Assembly: GCA_018136815.1 (NCBI GenBank)
Contig: CM030931.1
Span: 9,238,989-9,302,988, forward strand
DNA: 64,000 bases
Direction: 5' to 3'
Source: Isochrysis galbana
Lineage: Eukaryota; Haptophyta; Isochrysidales; Isochrysidaceae
Numbering within the stretch: the stretch's first letter is position 1; each line of letters begins with the position of its first letter. The translations under genes and the position numbers were made by a program. The notes below the pieces were generated by a model. That model worked only from the letters and a program-made list of their open reading frames with translations, did not search any database and was not told the origin of the DNA. Positions 40,105 to 50,735 of this stretch are shown piece after piece.

Positions 40105-43100
40105 CAAGGCCAGGGACTAGGAGAAGCAGTTAACTAGTTAACTCAGTTAGTGGTAGATACCTACCTCCTAAAGAGCGCAAGTAGTTAACTAACTGCCCCC
40201 AACTCGCAACTAACTACTACTAACTCACAGTTAACTAGGGCTGAAGAAGGCTCCTACGCAGTTAACTACGTCGTAGCGCTTCGGGCATCGCGCTGCGCGT
40301 GGCCCACCATATAACTGACTAGCCATAGATAGGGTAAAGTGAAATACATACAAACAAACAACAACCATTATTTATTGTCACAGCTCATACTACTCATAAC
40401 CATCCTCAAAAGCTTTCACATAACAAGTCACAAGTCCAGCTAGACGTCTAGAGCTACGACTCACTATTATTCAATCCGTGTTGTACGCTGCCATGAGCGA
40501 GTGCTCGAGCGTCGAATCCTTCACAGCCTTACGGAGGTCACCATGCATTGCTCCAGCCGCAGAAAACACACGTTCGACGCCGGCAGATGAGGCAGGCGCA
40601 GCCAAGTACTGCTTGGCCATCTTGCACAAGGCAGGCCACTTATGCTCTCGCGCACGCCACCATGCAAGCACGTTTAAGTCGACATCCGTATCCTCAGGCT
40701 CAGCTAGATACTCATCAAGCTCATCGACCTTGAGCACTCCCGGGAGCGTAGCAGCACATGGCGCCGGGCGAGACTTTGCGAGAAGACCTTTCAGAGTGAC
40801 CTTGCGCTTCTTCTTGTAGGCCTCTGGTGATCCCTGTGACTCTTGCGACTGGGAAGGAGTCGGGTCACTCGCACTCGCCTCAGCTGCTGCACTTACCGTG
40901 GTATCGGCGGTGTTGTCGTCGTCGCAAGCGGTCTCTTCATCAAATGGCGATGGCGGCCGAGGTGATGCTGGCTTCCACATGGTCAGCCACTCAGTGCGCA
41001 TCTCACGCACAGCCCACAGCTTGTCAGAGGTGGGGATTAGGCTGAGACAATCAATAAAGTCGTACGATTTGAAGCACGGGTGAAGAAGAGTTGCAATCGA
41101 ATAGATGCGCTTGGTCTCCTCACTCAACTCCGTGATCCAACGGCGTACCCAATCCTCGTACATATCATGCCGCGCCTGGTGCACGCTATCCTCCATCTCG
41201 CTAGGCGCCAGTTCGTAGGTTGGCTTGCCGTGGAATGCCATGGTGAGCGTCGCAGTCGGCGCCATGCCGGCGATGAGCCCATAAACCGTGGGCAACACGA
41301 GCGGCAACGTCGGATACTTGGTACCCTGCATGTGTTGTGTCCAGTCAGCAATAGGCTGAAGAACAGCGACGCTCTCCAGATTGATCTCCCAATCTTCTAG
41401 ACTCATTTGATGATGGCGATAAGCGTCGCCGGCCTTGCGAGCGTGGTTGACATCGTATAATTGGATTGCGCGCTGGCACAGCCGGAACCACTCCATCTGG
41501 TCGTGGCCTGAACTCCAACGAGTATTTACATCCTTCACTGGGTGGAGCGTCGGCAGATTGCACTCTTTCTGGCACTCCTTCAGCGCACCTAGCCCATCAA
41601 CTCCAGTCGAGTGCGCGAAATGCGCGACAATACCATGCTCCTTGTCTCGCATCAGCTTGATCCTTGGGTGATTGAGAAACACGTGCACCGAGAGTTGCGC
41701 GGTGTGCACACAACAGGGGCCACGACCGAAGCTTGCCCAGCCACTCTTCATATTCGCCGCGTTGTCGGAGACAGGGAAGAAGACACTAGAAAAGACATCA
41801 TGCGACAGACCTGCCGCGACACAAGCATCTCGCGTCCGGCCGTCGATAGCGGCTCCCGTGTGCCGCTCAGTAAACGGAGAGGCAGCGACCACAAGTTGTC
41901 GAATTGTCCAGTCGTCGGCCATATAGTATTCGCACAAACCGAGCAGCGACACCCCACGATCCGACCAAATATCTCCGGCCATTGCAGGTTTGAGTCCAGC
42001 CTCCCTCAGTTTCAGGTTGATGGAATTGAGTCTCTCTCGGCCTTCAGTCGACAAGGCGATCACGTGAGAAAGTATCACCTTGTGATCAGGCGGCATGTAT
42101 GCACCTTGCATGGCCACCTTCCAAATGTCGCGGTATTCTTGATCCTCCCCGATCGAAAAGGGGCGTTTGCGCTTGCAAACCCATCGGGCGTGTGCCCTGT
42201 GGATTTGGTCCCGATGCTTGGAAGGCAATGCCATCATCCTTGTTTGCTGGTCGAGCTCTAAATTCAACTTCTCGCCAGCCGGCTGCAACTTGGCGAAGTC
42301 ATCCGGATGCTTGAACATCAGGTGGTTCTTCATGCCCGTCGGACCCGAGGACATGGTGATCATCGCCCCACAGAACTTGCCGTTGGGATACATGAGCTTG
42401 CAGCACGCTTTGCCGGGAGGGCAACCCGTGTCGTCATAAGCAGCCCACACCCAGCTCGAACGCTTTGAGCAACTCGATTGTCGCATTGCCTCCTTCTGAT
42501 TCTCCACAGCGATCTCGTTCATTGTGGCTGCCACTTCAGGAGCTGCATCGTGGTTGCCTCCTTCCAACACTTGGTTGACAGCAAGTCGAGCTTCGGCAGC
42601 CTTCTGTGCCGCTGCCAAGGTAGTTGCCGCCCTTGCGTCTTCTTTGTCTTTGCGAGCTTGAGCTGCACGTGCTTCTGCTTCCGCAACTCTGGCCTTTTCC
42701 TCCGCCTTGAACTCGGCAATCATATCTTCACATCCAGCTAGATGTTCTATGGGCTCCCACGTGTTGTCCTTCGTGCTGAAGCCCACCCATTTGACCTGGA
42801 ATTGGGTGATGCCCCTTGCGAGTCGTTGCGCGATGATCTTCTCAGGCTCGTAGACTCCCTTTCCTGCAGCTCCGTCGAACGCGCTCGTGGGAGTCCGCTT
42901 CGTGGTCGTGCCCTGCGGCTGCAATGCCGACGAGCTGCTCGAGTGTCTCGACATCCTGCTCGGCGCCATCGTCCGAGTTCGCGCCACCACCACCACTGCG
43001 TTTCGCTCTCCCCCTCGCGCGCGCGCGCCAACTCCCACTTGCGACCCCCCCCTCCCCCCCCCCCCCCCCAAAGCTCTATAGGACCACAACCACCTTTAAT

Positions 43101-43275
43101 AACTACATCCACGATGTAGAAAACTACCAGTTAATTTCCAATGTAGGGAGTCATAAACCAGTTAACTAGTAGGTAACTACTGCCAAATACTTGCAACCAG
43201 TTAACTAACTACCCCCCAAATGGCCACTAACTGCTACCCCCCTACCCTGGTAGTTAACTGCAGTCCCTAGCCTTG
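40105..43275 (-). mobile_element. complete hAT-superfamily DNA transposon
   Basis: The ends are imperfect inverted repeats: CAAGGCCAGGGACT at 40105 and, read inward from 43275, CAAGGCTAGGGACT, both followed by GCAGTTAACTA. The 8-bp direct duplication AGAAAGAG lies outside each end (40097-40104 and 43276-43283), exactly the hAT target size. Subterminal regions 40130-40270 and 43130-43260 carry many GTTAACTA motifs, the usual transposase-binding type. The 3.17-kb element contains one uninterrupted transposase ORF. Nothing points to decay, so it may be recently active. Confidence 0.9.
40471..42969 (-). CDS. hAT transposase with an N-terminal chromodomain
   Basis: From ATG at 42969 the protein has 832 residues. 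Residues 39-88 form a chromodomain (VYEPEKIIAQRL, FQVKWVGFSTKDNTWEP) with likely cage aromatics Tyr40, Trp61 and Phe64. A charged coiled coil follows (about 90-130), then a BED-type zinc finger (CKLMYPNGKFCG, then MKNHLMFKH), an RNase H-like core (GDIWSDRG, VSDNAANMKSGW, CVHTAQLSVHVF, DVNTRWSSGHDQM) and a C-terminal hAT dimerisation motif (YLAAPASSAGVERVFSAAG). Chromodomains bind methylated histone H3 tails and are best known from Ty3 chromoviruses, where they steer insertion. On a hAT transposase this is uncommon. The codons upstream of 42969 start with TTG and are ignored. Confidence 0.9.
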   Translation of the reverse strand: MAPSRMSRHSSSSSALQPQGTTTKRTPTSAFDGAAGKGVYEPEKIIAQRLARGITQFQVKWVGFSTKDNTWEPIEHLAGCEDMIAEFKAEEKARVAEAEARAAQARKDKEDARAATTLAAAQKAAEARLAVNQVLEGGNHDAAPEVAATMNEIAVENQKEAMRQSSCSKRSSWVWAAYDDTGCPPGKACCKLMYPNGKFCGAMITMSSGPTGMKNHLMFKHPDDFAKLQPAGEKLNLELDQQTRMMALPSKHRDQIHRAHARWVCKRKRPFSIGEDQEYRDIWKVAMQGAYMPPDHKVILSHVIALSTEGRERLNSINLKLREAGLKPAMAGDIWSDRGVSLLGLCEYYMADDWTIRQLVVAASPFTERHTGAAIDGRTRDACVAAGLSHDVFSSVFFPVSDNAANMKSGWASFGRGPCCVHTAQLSVHVFLNHPRIKLMRDKEHGIVAHFAHSTGVDGLGALKECQKECNLPTLHPVKDVNTRWSSGHDQMEWFRLCQRAIQLYDVNHARKAGDAYRHHQMSLEDWEINLESVAVLQPIADWTQHMQGTKYPTLPLVLPTVYGLIAGMAPTATLTMAFHGKPTYELAPSEMEDSVHQARHDMYEDWVRRWITELSEETKRIYSIATLLHPCFKSYDFIDCLSLIPTSDKLWAVREMRTEWLTMWKPASPRPPSPFDEETACDDDNTADTTVSAAAEASASDPTPSQSQESQGSPEAYKKKRKVTLKGLLAKSRPAPCAATLPGVLKVDELDEYLAEPEDTDVDLNVLAWWRAREHKWPALCKMAKQYLAAPASSAGVERVFSAAGAMHGDLRKAVKDSTLEHSLMAAYNTD

Positions 43276-43283
43276 AGAAAGAG

Positions 43284-44375
43284 AGAGGGCGCTCCACAAC
43301 CCACGATCCCACGATCCCATGCATCCAAGCGAAGCTTTTGACCGAGAACGAGAGAAAGCAGAGAATTATAACGATAAATGCCGAACGACGAAAAGAAGAG
43401 CGAAGCCTAACGAGTGTCGATTCGCGAATGTGACACCCCCCTGCTAGGATCGAGCGTCCCGCGAGGGAAAGAAGAGAACCTAACGGATATCGGAGAGCTC
43501 CGGACAAGCCACAGAAAAGGTGGAAGAGCAATCCTTAACGAGACCGAGACCGAAGAGCGAAGAGCGAATGAACAATGAATTCGATTGGAGAGCCGCGCGC
43601 CAACCGCCGAACGAAGACGGAAGACGTGATGAGCGACGCACCAAGAAGATACGAACTACAATCAAGGGCCGACAGCGAACGGCGGTTACAGCGAACGAAT
43701 AGGTAGTAGGCAGAAAGTAAGGAGGGAATCTACGTGCGTAAACCGAAAAGGGCGAGAGGGTAGGCTTCGCGCGGGGGGGAAAGTCCGCAGCGACGAACAC
43801 CTACGACGAGAGCGAGAGCAGGCGCGGGGGAACGACAGCAAGGAGGGACCAAAGAGAGAGCAAGGCCCAAGGCGCAAAGGAGCGAAACAGGGGCGAGACA
43901 GGCCACAAAGGGGCGCGACGGCAAGGAGCGAAGGGCGAATTACGACTGAAGAGTTCTACAAGTTTCGAGTAAAACTCCGCGGCAAACAAGAACAATCCAG
44001 CACGAAGATGCACGAATTGGCAGACGGTCTGAAGTCGATCGCGGATGCGACACGCGGGGCGGGAAGAGGAGAGAGAGGAACGGGGTGTGAGGGAGACACG
44101 CTCTAAAGATAGAAACGCGGGCGAGAGGTGAGAAAGGGACCGGGCGCGGGAAATGTGGGTAGGGCGGGAAGGGGCGGGCGCGGATGAAAGGGAAGGGAGC
44201 GGGGCGCGGGAGTGACACGCTCCTATAAGGCGGGGCGTGCGGGGTGGTGTGTCCCTCGCCCTATCCGCAACAGAAACGAAAGGAATGAAAGGGGGGGAGG
44301 AGACGAGGTAGAGGAGAGGGAGATAACGGCGACGTCGGTCGGTAGAAAGGCAGTCAAACCCAGACGGTAGTTGGT
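43284..44375 (+). mobile_element. fossil gag-like fragment of an LTR retrotransposon and flanks
   Basis: 43800-44060 matches 34390-34650 in inverted orientation and encodes the same basic start plus FYKFRVKLRGKQEQSSTKMH, followed by an alpha-helical HELADGLKSIADAT. It looks like the N-terminus of a gag-type polyprotein. The element is broken; no LTRs or other domains are recognised. 43590-43700 is weakly coding-like in other frames. Confidence 0.35.
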
Positions 44376-44412
44376 GTTAGCCCAGAATCCAGAATCTTCA
44401 GATTATTTTCTA
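44376..44412 (+). mobile_element. 3' tail of a LINE copy
   Basis: TTAGCCCAGAATCCAGAATC followed by TTCAGAT corresponds to the terminus of the LINE at 18510, with an internal AGAATCC duplication. The upstream G-rich stretch (44280-44370) also resembles that LINE's 3' UTR. Confidence 0.5.
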
Positions 44413-45099
44413 CAATTTTATACCAATAGGCAATAGGGGGGGTTGGGGGGTAAAAAATACCGGACCTCAGGAGCAGGAGCCTCTCGATAGAGCTTGTCGT
44501 TTGGAATGACATTTCTCTAGCTCAGCCGCTGGTACCACTTCATATGTGGGGAGGCAAGAAACTTCGCCGCCTCGCCAATGAGGGGGAGGGAGAGATGCTG
44601 CGTGCTGCAAGCCCGTCCTGAGCTAATGTCTTGCTTGCGCCTAAGACGTGAGCATGTGTTGTGTCCCCAGGGAAGGTAGCCGAACGTAGAAAGAGGTGAT
44701 GGGCAAGCTGGTATTTTGATCGTCAATATAGTGGAGCGAGCATGCCCGTGTACCGCGATTGCACTACGACGTCATTGATTGGCAGAACATCGTCGCTCGA
44801 CAGCTAACTAAATCGTGGGTGCCCAACGGCTCGTAAGATCGACTGTGCGAGCGCAGAAGTGTCCAACGCATGGACGCTCCAAGCAGAAAGGGTGCCTGGT
44901 TCGGGCGCCGGGCACGGCAGGTACAGCCGCTGGGTGGATGCCGGTGCAGGATAATGGACTTCCTACAAGAGCAAGCAAGGTCATTTTAATTGAGTGGTTG
45001 TACGTGGAGGCTGCACCCAAGTCGAGCAAACGCCGGTCCAATGACCTCGGTTGCTGCCCAGTGCGATCAGGATGGTCATTGCGTCTCCGGACAGCAAGG
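44413..45099. other. intergenic, 3' side of the membrane-protein gene
   Basis: No recognisable gene. An open frame at 44815-45123 (plus strand) has no motif and overlaps the end of the minus-strand gene. Confidence 0.4.
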
Positions 45100-46026
45100 C
45101 TAAGTAGCATTGAGGGCTCTTGACCCGCGCTCAAACCATACCTGCATGATAACGGTGGTCCCTAGTGTTGCTAGAGCGAGCGCCGCAAAGCAAGCTGCAC
45201 ATGTCCTGGCCGTTACGATCTTCCGAATGAACAGCGTTGCACCGAAAACCATAACCGCAAAGGACCATGAAGCAGAGACGTAGATGTATGACGACATGGC
45301 CACCGCTTGCAAAGAATATTCGGCCTGTGTAACGAGAGGCCGGAGAAATACTTGTTCACAGGCTTGAAGTCGCAATTCGTGTAACCATGTGGGCGCACCT
45401 GAACACAGGTCCACCAGTCCTCGCCCCACAGCGCCAATTCAAGCGGGTAGCCAGCAAGCAAAAGGAGGGTCAGGCATCCAAAGAGGATGGCTCCGGCTAG
45501 AGCAGGGTTTTCACCACCCTTCGTGAGTAATATGGCCTCAATGGCAATAGCACAAATGCCGACCACCTGAACATGGCCAAGGCTACATCTCAGGTTACAA
45601 GCAGCGAGGCGGAGTTCCACACAGGCCCCAGAGCGAGCGGCGGGTGTTTACCGTGCACACTGCGAAGATGAGGTCAACGAGCTGTCCAGGCGGGCTGCGG
45701 CCCTCATGGAAGCGCCACGCATGGTATAGCAGGCAAAGCTGGAAGAAGGCGGTGATCTTGAACATGCGCTCGTGCTTCCGTCCTGCCCGGTTTGCCATGA
45801 GGCCGCCGGCCACGGCAGATCCCGCCTGAGAGCACAGGTATAAAGGTAGCAGCACGCTCCGGCTCGCGGCAAATGAGCCAACCATCACGCAGCCCAGTAT
45901 GACTGCACCGACACTCAGGCCGAGGAGACCGAGTGCGCCATGCGGCAGCAGTCGCGAGGGGACGCTCAACCAATGGAGGCGCGGAATGGCCGACAAGCCT
46001 GCTCGCCGATCCACCTTTCTGCTCAT
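45100..46026 (-). CDS. polytopic membrane protein, three exons, family not recognised
   Basis: Exons are inferred at 46026-45652, 45566-45399 and 45324-45100 (375, 168 and 225 nt, all phase 0), with introns of 85 and 74 nt. They encode 255 residues. About seven hydrophobic helices are visible, including LLGLSVGAVILGCVMVGSF, SVLLPLYLCSQAGSAVAGG, AGAILFGCLTLLLLAGYPL, ASWSFAVMVFGATLFI and FAALALATLGTTVIM. The helix near the C-terminus preceded by CVQAEYSLQAVAMSSYIYVS recalls DRAM/Frag1-type proteins only vaguely. The gene is head-to-head with the methyltransferase-DUF72 gene, 403 bp apart. No targeting leader is obvious. It could be a plasma- or endomembrane protein. Confidence 0.6.
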
Positions 46027-46429
46027 CGCTCTCCCTGATAGCCTTGCTCTCCCACTCTCTACGGCGCGTGGTCCTCGTCTCCGTCCCCTCACACCCCCGA
46101 GTCGTTTGGCGTCGGCCTGGGTCGTGTGCAACCTCCACGAAACAGCACTCGAAGGGTTGAACCCCTCACCGACTATCGACGACGCATCCTTCTACAAAAC
46201 AACTCAGAAGGGACCGCTTGATGGGTGGATGGATTGGGGCGACAGGGGAGGAGTGGAGTGAATGCGACTCGCTCGCGCACCCACCTCTCTCTCGAACCCT
46301 TTGCAGCCTCCCTTTCTGGCCCCGTCCCCTGCCCATCGCGCAGCCTCTCGCGTTTGATAGTGGCCACCTCCTACTTCCCTCCCGCCCACGCCCTGAATCG
46401 CACGCTCACCGTCCTCCCGAGCATTCGTA
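46027..46429. promoter_or_regulatory. shared intergenic region between two divergent genes
   Basis: Both start codons point away from this 403-bp interval, so it must hold both promoters. It contains a GGTGGATGG stretch and TC-rich runs but no clear TATA box. Co-regulation is possible but not shown. Confidence 0.4.
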
Positions 46430-48796
46430 ATGGACTCTGACTCTATCGCGTGGGAGGAGGTGAGTGGAGAGTACGGCGCAAGGATTGAGCCGTTCACCTC
46501 GCTCTTCTGCGAGCCGCTGCTTGAGGAGGCGAGCGATGCGCTGGGCAGACCGCTCGCCGAGGTGGCGCTCCTCGACGTCGGCTGCGGCACGGGGGCGCTC
46601 GCGCTTGCCGCGGCGGCGCGCGGTGCGCATGTCACTGCGACAGATGTGGCAGCTGGAATGGTCGAGCGCACGCGCCGGCGTGCCGAGGCGGCCGGGCTCT
46701 CGGTTCGCACATTGGTAGCAGACGGATGCTGTCTGCCGCTCGAACACGCCGGCGTCTTCCAGCTCGCGCTCTCCAACTTTGGTGCCATCTTCTTTCGGCC
46801 CCCGCACGCTGGGATAGATGAGATGCTTAGATGCTTGCGCCCTGGTGGCATCATCGGCCTGACGGCGTGGGGCGGGCCTAAGGAGACTGAGGCGTTCCAG
46901 ATTATTCCGTGCGTCGCTCGCAGTCTCTTCGGGGACGACTTCATCGGGGCCGACGTACCAGAAAAGGGGCGGATGAGCGGTTCGCCAGAAGCCCTGTCCG
47001 CGATGCTATCATCGGTAGGGTTGGAGCCGCACATCACCGGGCCGGTGACCCGGCATCTTCGCTGCAGCAATGCCATAGCCTTTTGGCATCGATTCGCCCT
47101 CGCTTCACCAGGAACAAGGCGTATGTTAGCCAGGTTATCTGCAAATCAGCGCGAAGCGTTGCAAGCTGCTGTCGTCTCCATACTGGAGCAGCGCTTTGGT
47201 GGCGGTGAAATCATGCTCCCAGCGAGTGCATACCTCGCCATTGGCCGTGCTCGTCCCATCCTCGGCCCAGTGCACGTGGGGACTGCCGGTTTCGCGGGCA
47301 TCTCCGGACACTGGGCGGGTAAGGGGGTCTTCATGCCTGGCGCGAAAAATGCGCGCGGAGACGCCGCCCTTGATTTCTATCAGGTGCGCGCTAGTCATTT
47401 GCTGGCATGGCACCGGCACCTTGTGGTTTTATCCCCTCCTCGTGCTCCAACAAGTTGGAGGAGCAGTTGCACACGTTTAACGTGTATATGACGGAACGAA
47501 CGCCGGCCCGCATTCAGGAAAAGTTCGACGCGGTCGAGATAAATGGTACCGCCTACGCGATGCCGAGTGCAAGTACTATCTCCTCGTGGCGGGCTCATTC
47601 GGCACGCAACTTTTGCATCTGCCCCAAGGCCGTTTCAGCGTTAACTCACGCCAACGACCCCAGTTCTGCTGCTGCTCTCGACGCCCTGCGCACATTTTTG
47701 GAGCGTGTGCTTGCCCTAGGACCTCATCTCGGGCCAGTTCTACTGCAATTCTCGAGATCGGTCAAGGCTGATCGATCCCTCCTTGATGGGATTGCTGCGA
47801 CCGTTCATCAGGTCGAGAAATCCACGACAGTTTTATGTGTCCAACGCTCGCAGTCTCTCGAAACCACAGCATCGCAAGACCATGAGGGGAACGGGAACAG
47901 TCAGACTTTAGTGGTGAGCGAGGGCAGTCGCTTGAGGGAGGGCGTCTCCGTCCAGGGGTCAGAATGCATGCCGCATCGTGGCAATGTGCATCCACGCCTT
48001 CAGCTTGCGATAGAATTTCGACATGCGTCTTGGCTCACACAAGGCTTCGCTCTAGCGGACTATTTTCAAACACGAGGATGGGCGCTTGTCGTTCACCCAA
48101 ACTCCCTCGGGCGGGCAACAACGCAGGTTCGGTGCCTTGCTCCTACATTTCCTCGCTCGAGAAGAGATGGAAACCCTAAGTCTAGGCCTTTCGCTCGTTT
48201 GGCCTCTTCGTATCTCTTTAGCCTGTCGGATTTACCTCTTTTCGTGGCCCGCCCCGTGTTTGCAGCACGAGGCGCGCTCTGGCGACCCCGCGCACTACGC
48301 CATTGAGGATATCGACCGCCGATGGGTGCACACGGCACCGTTCGCTTATGTCCGCTTGCATGGGAACAACGATGAACACCAATACGATTATTCTGAGGAC
48401 GAGCTAAGGCGCATCGCTGCCATATTGCACGGTTGGCGTATGCGCGGAATTGAGGTGCGTCATCGCCATACCCACCGCGTCGCCTCGTCTTGGGAAAGGG
48501 CTACGCGCCACGCAGTCCTGCGCTGCTCTTCCATCAAGTCACCATCGGAACGACCTGAGGCATTTGAACTCTTGCTTACACAGATTTTTGCCTTCATATT
48601 GAACGACAGTGCGTCGGCAGCCATGCCAAGAAACGCCCTGACGTTGCGGACGCTAGTGCACAAGGTGGCAAGGGAACAGGTACCGCGACCGCCCAAGGCA
48701 CCCAAAGCGACCATCGCGAGCATGTTTACGAGGAAGGCGAGCGGCGATACGACAGTTTCCTCTAACATAGATCCAAAGCGCAATCGTCTTGCATGA
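46430..48796 (+). CDS. class I SAM methyltransferase fused to a DUF72 (YecE-like) domain
   Basis: Exons are inferred at 46430-47383, 47518-47811, 47956-48126, 48266-48454 and 48584-48796, all phase 0, with introns of 134, 144, 139 and 129 nt, giving 606 residues. Residues 1-220 are a class I methyltransferase: motif I LLDVGCGTGALALAAA, then VTATDVAAGMVERTRR, and RPGGIIGLTAWGG after the catalytic strand. A helical linker follows. The end of exon 1 (VHVGTAGFAGISGHW, then DAALDFYQ) and exon 2 (EKFDAVEINGTAYAMPS) together form the N-terminus of DUF72, which continues with ICPKAVSALTH, LAIEFRHASW, AYVRLHGNND and IFAFILNDSASAAMPRNAL. DUF72 is a TIM-barrel family of unknown biochemistry. The C-terminal tail is basic. 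Splitting into two genes would leave DUF72 without its first strand. Target unknown. Confidence 0.75.
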
Positions 48797-49030
48797 GGAA
48801 CGCATGACACATGCTAGCACGGTGCGACGTCAAAGTCGAGGCGCTTCAGATGAATTGTGAATCATCGTGGTCGCGGATGGTATAAATCTTGTGAGTGGCA
48901 GGAGTAGGCTATGCCAGGCTGTGGTTGGGGCTGTGAGTATGAGGAGAGAAATGTAAAGACCAGAAGCGTTCATTTGTCCCCAAAGGTGCGGGCCATCAAA
49001 AGTCCCAGTGCACCACCCGAACACGGGGGA
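48797..49030. other. 3' flank
   Basis: The likely 3' UTR of the fusion gene lies here; nothing else was recognised. Confidence 0.4.
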
Positions 49031-50105
49031 AAATTTACCCCCGCAAATATATGTTACCCCCCAGGAGCCAACGCCCCCCACAACTAAGTTTATACTTGGT
49101 TGACCCATGGGGGGGCACGAGCCCCCCCCTCTCTCCACTCCTCCCCTGCCATGGGGGAGGAACCACCCATCCTCCTGGCACACCTGATGGCTTGCCAGGA
49201 GGCCACTGCCCTACTGACCCACTCCCTTCCCCACAGGCTCGCCCCATTCGCCCATCCTGGCCCCTCGTGACCAGCCCATCGCTCCAAACCCCCCTCCCCC
49301 CCTGGTCGACAGGCAGACAGGTGCAGATTGGGGGCCCCAGAGGCTCGGGAGCACCAGCGAGGGAGAGGCAGGGGAGGCCAGGGCCCAGCCCCAGCCTCCT
49401 CTGCCCCCTGAGCTGGCCTCCAGGAGCCTCCAAGGGCCGCCACAGGGCAGCTGGAGGCCTGCCGCAGGCGCGCCATCGCGCGTGCCTGCAGGAGAGGGGA
49501 GAGAGCGCGCGGAGAAGGGGGTGGGCGGAGCGAGAGCTCCGCTCACCGGAAAATAGGTAAGTCCCGCACCTGTTTACAGGATAAGTCGGGGCTGAGGCCG
49601 CCGCCCACTCGGAGACACAGGAGGAAGGGGGGGAATGATCACCGGGGGGAGGCGCGGGCCACCGGACCGTATCTAAGCCCTTCACCCCTATCCCCCTAGT
49701 AGTGCACGGGGGGAGTCGCCTTATGGCGGGGGGAGAAGGGCCGGGGGAGTGGGGGTGTAGAAAGTTCTCCTACGTGAGTAGAAAGTAGAGGGTCCACGGC
49801 CGCGGGTGCGGTGAGACTATTAAAAGGTTTAATTTAAGGTTTAATTTAACGCCCCCCAGGAGCTATCGGGGGCCCCCAGGAGCTATCGGGGGGAAATTTT
49901 CTCCCGATCGCCAACAGCCCCACCGAGAGCTCTCGGGACCGAGAAAATCCCCCGAGAGCTATCGGGGGATTTTTGATTCCCCGGGGAGCTATCGCGTTTT
50001 AAGGCGGGCCCCCGATTGCTATCGGGGGCGAAAGATTGCCCCCGTTTGCTATCGGGGGGAAACGACGGCCCCCAGTAGCTATCGGGGGGCCGTCCTCGAG
50101 CCCCC
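49031..50105. repeat. array of GATAGCTATC palindromes (copy 2), split by a retroposon
   Basis: 49031-49080 (reverse of GGGGTAACATATAT and GCTCCTGGGGGG) and 49848-50105 form an inverted copy of the array at 24960-25205, with units such as CCCCCGATTGCTATCGGGGG and GAGCTATCGGGGG. Family A element A2 sits between the two parts, with the duplicated target AACGCCCCCCA at both junctions. Units here are more diverged from the perfect palindrome than in copy 1. Confidence 0.75.
49081..49847 (+). mobile_element. structured short retroposon, family A, copy A2
   Basis: Begins CAACTAAGTTTATACTTGG and ends AAAAGGTTTAATTTAAGG followed by TTTAATTT, a short repetitive tail. The 11-bp target duplication AACGCCCCCCA is at 49070-49080 and 49848-49858. 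It contains the same stems as A1, including the GNRA-capped stem at 49520-49547. Its long open frames encode Gly/Pro-rich nonsense in several frames. Confidence 0.8.
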
Positions 50106-50114
50106 AGCCAGGCG

Positions 50115-50380
<266 letters not shown>

Positions 50381-50389
50381 GGTTATGCT

Positions 50390-50735
50390 GTTAAAATAAA
50401 AAAACGGAATTATCGTAGAAATAATTTTAATCAATTAAATAGAATATTTTTATGAAAATATACTTTTCAATTAATTATTTGAATAATAAAAAATCAAAAA
50501 CGGAATGAGCAAATTAAATATAATTTATTATGATATTTTACGAAAATATACTTTTCAATGAATTATTCGAATAAAAATCAAAAACGGAATTAGCGTATGG
50601 ATAATTTTAATTAATTTGTTATAATTTATTATAATATTTTTACGAAAATACACTTTTCAAAGAATTATTCAAATTAAAGTTTAGTGAAGTAATAGTAATA
50701 AAATTATTATTTAGTGACAATAAATTTGATCATCG
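50390..50735. repeat. AT-rich module (copy 2) with internal repeats
   Basis: Three units of about 100 bp share TTTTACGAAAATA(T/C)ACTTTTC, GAATTATT and AAAAATCAAAAACGGAAT. The last unit continues with AATTAAAGTTTAGTGAAGTA and TTATTTAGTGACAATAAATT, as in copy 1 (24393-24500). It ends sharply at 50735, where GC content rises. Confidence 0.75.

Noticed and set aside
42970-43089. N-terminal extension of the hAT transposase
   Set aside because: It starts at TTG and is Gly/Arg low complexity. ATG at 42969 directly precedes the chromodomain leader.
46430-47491. Methyltransferase as a stand-alone 353-residue gene, with DUF72 starting at an ATG at 47407
   Set aside because: The last part of exon 1 is the DUF72 N-terminus and splices in frame to 47518. 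The stand-alone tails have no homology-like character.
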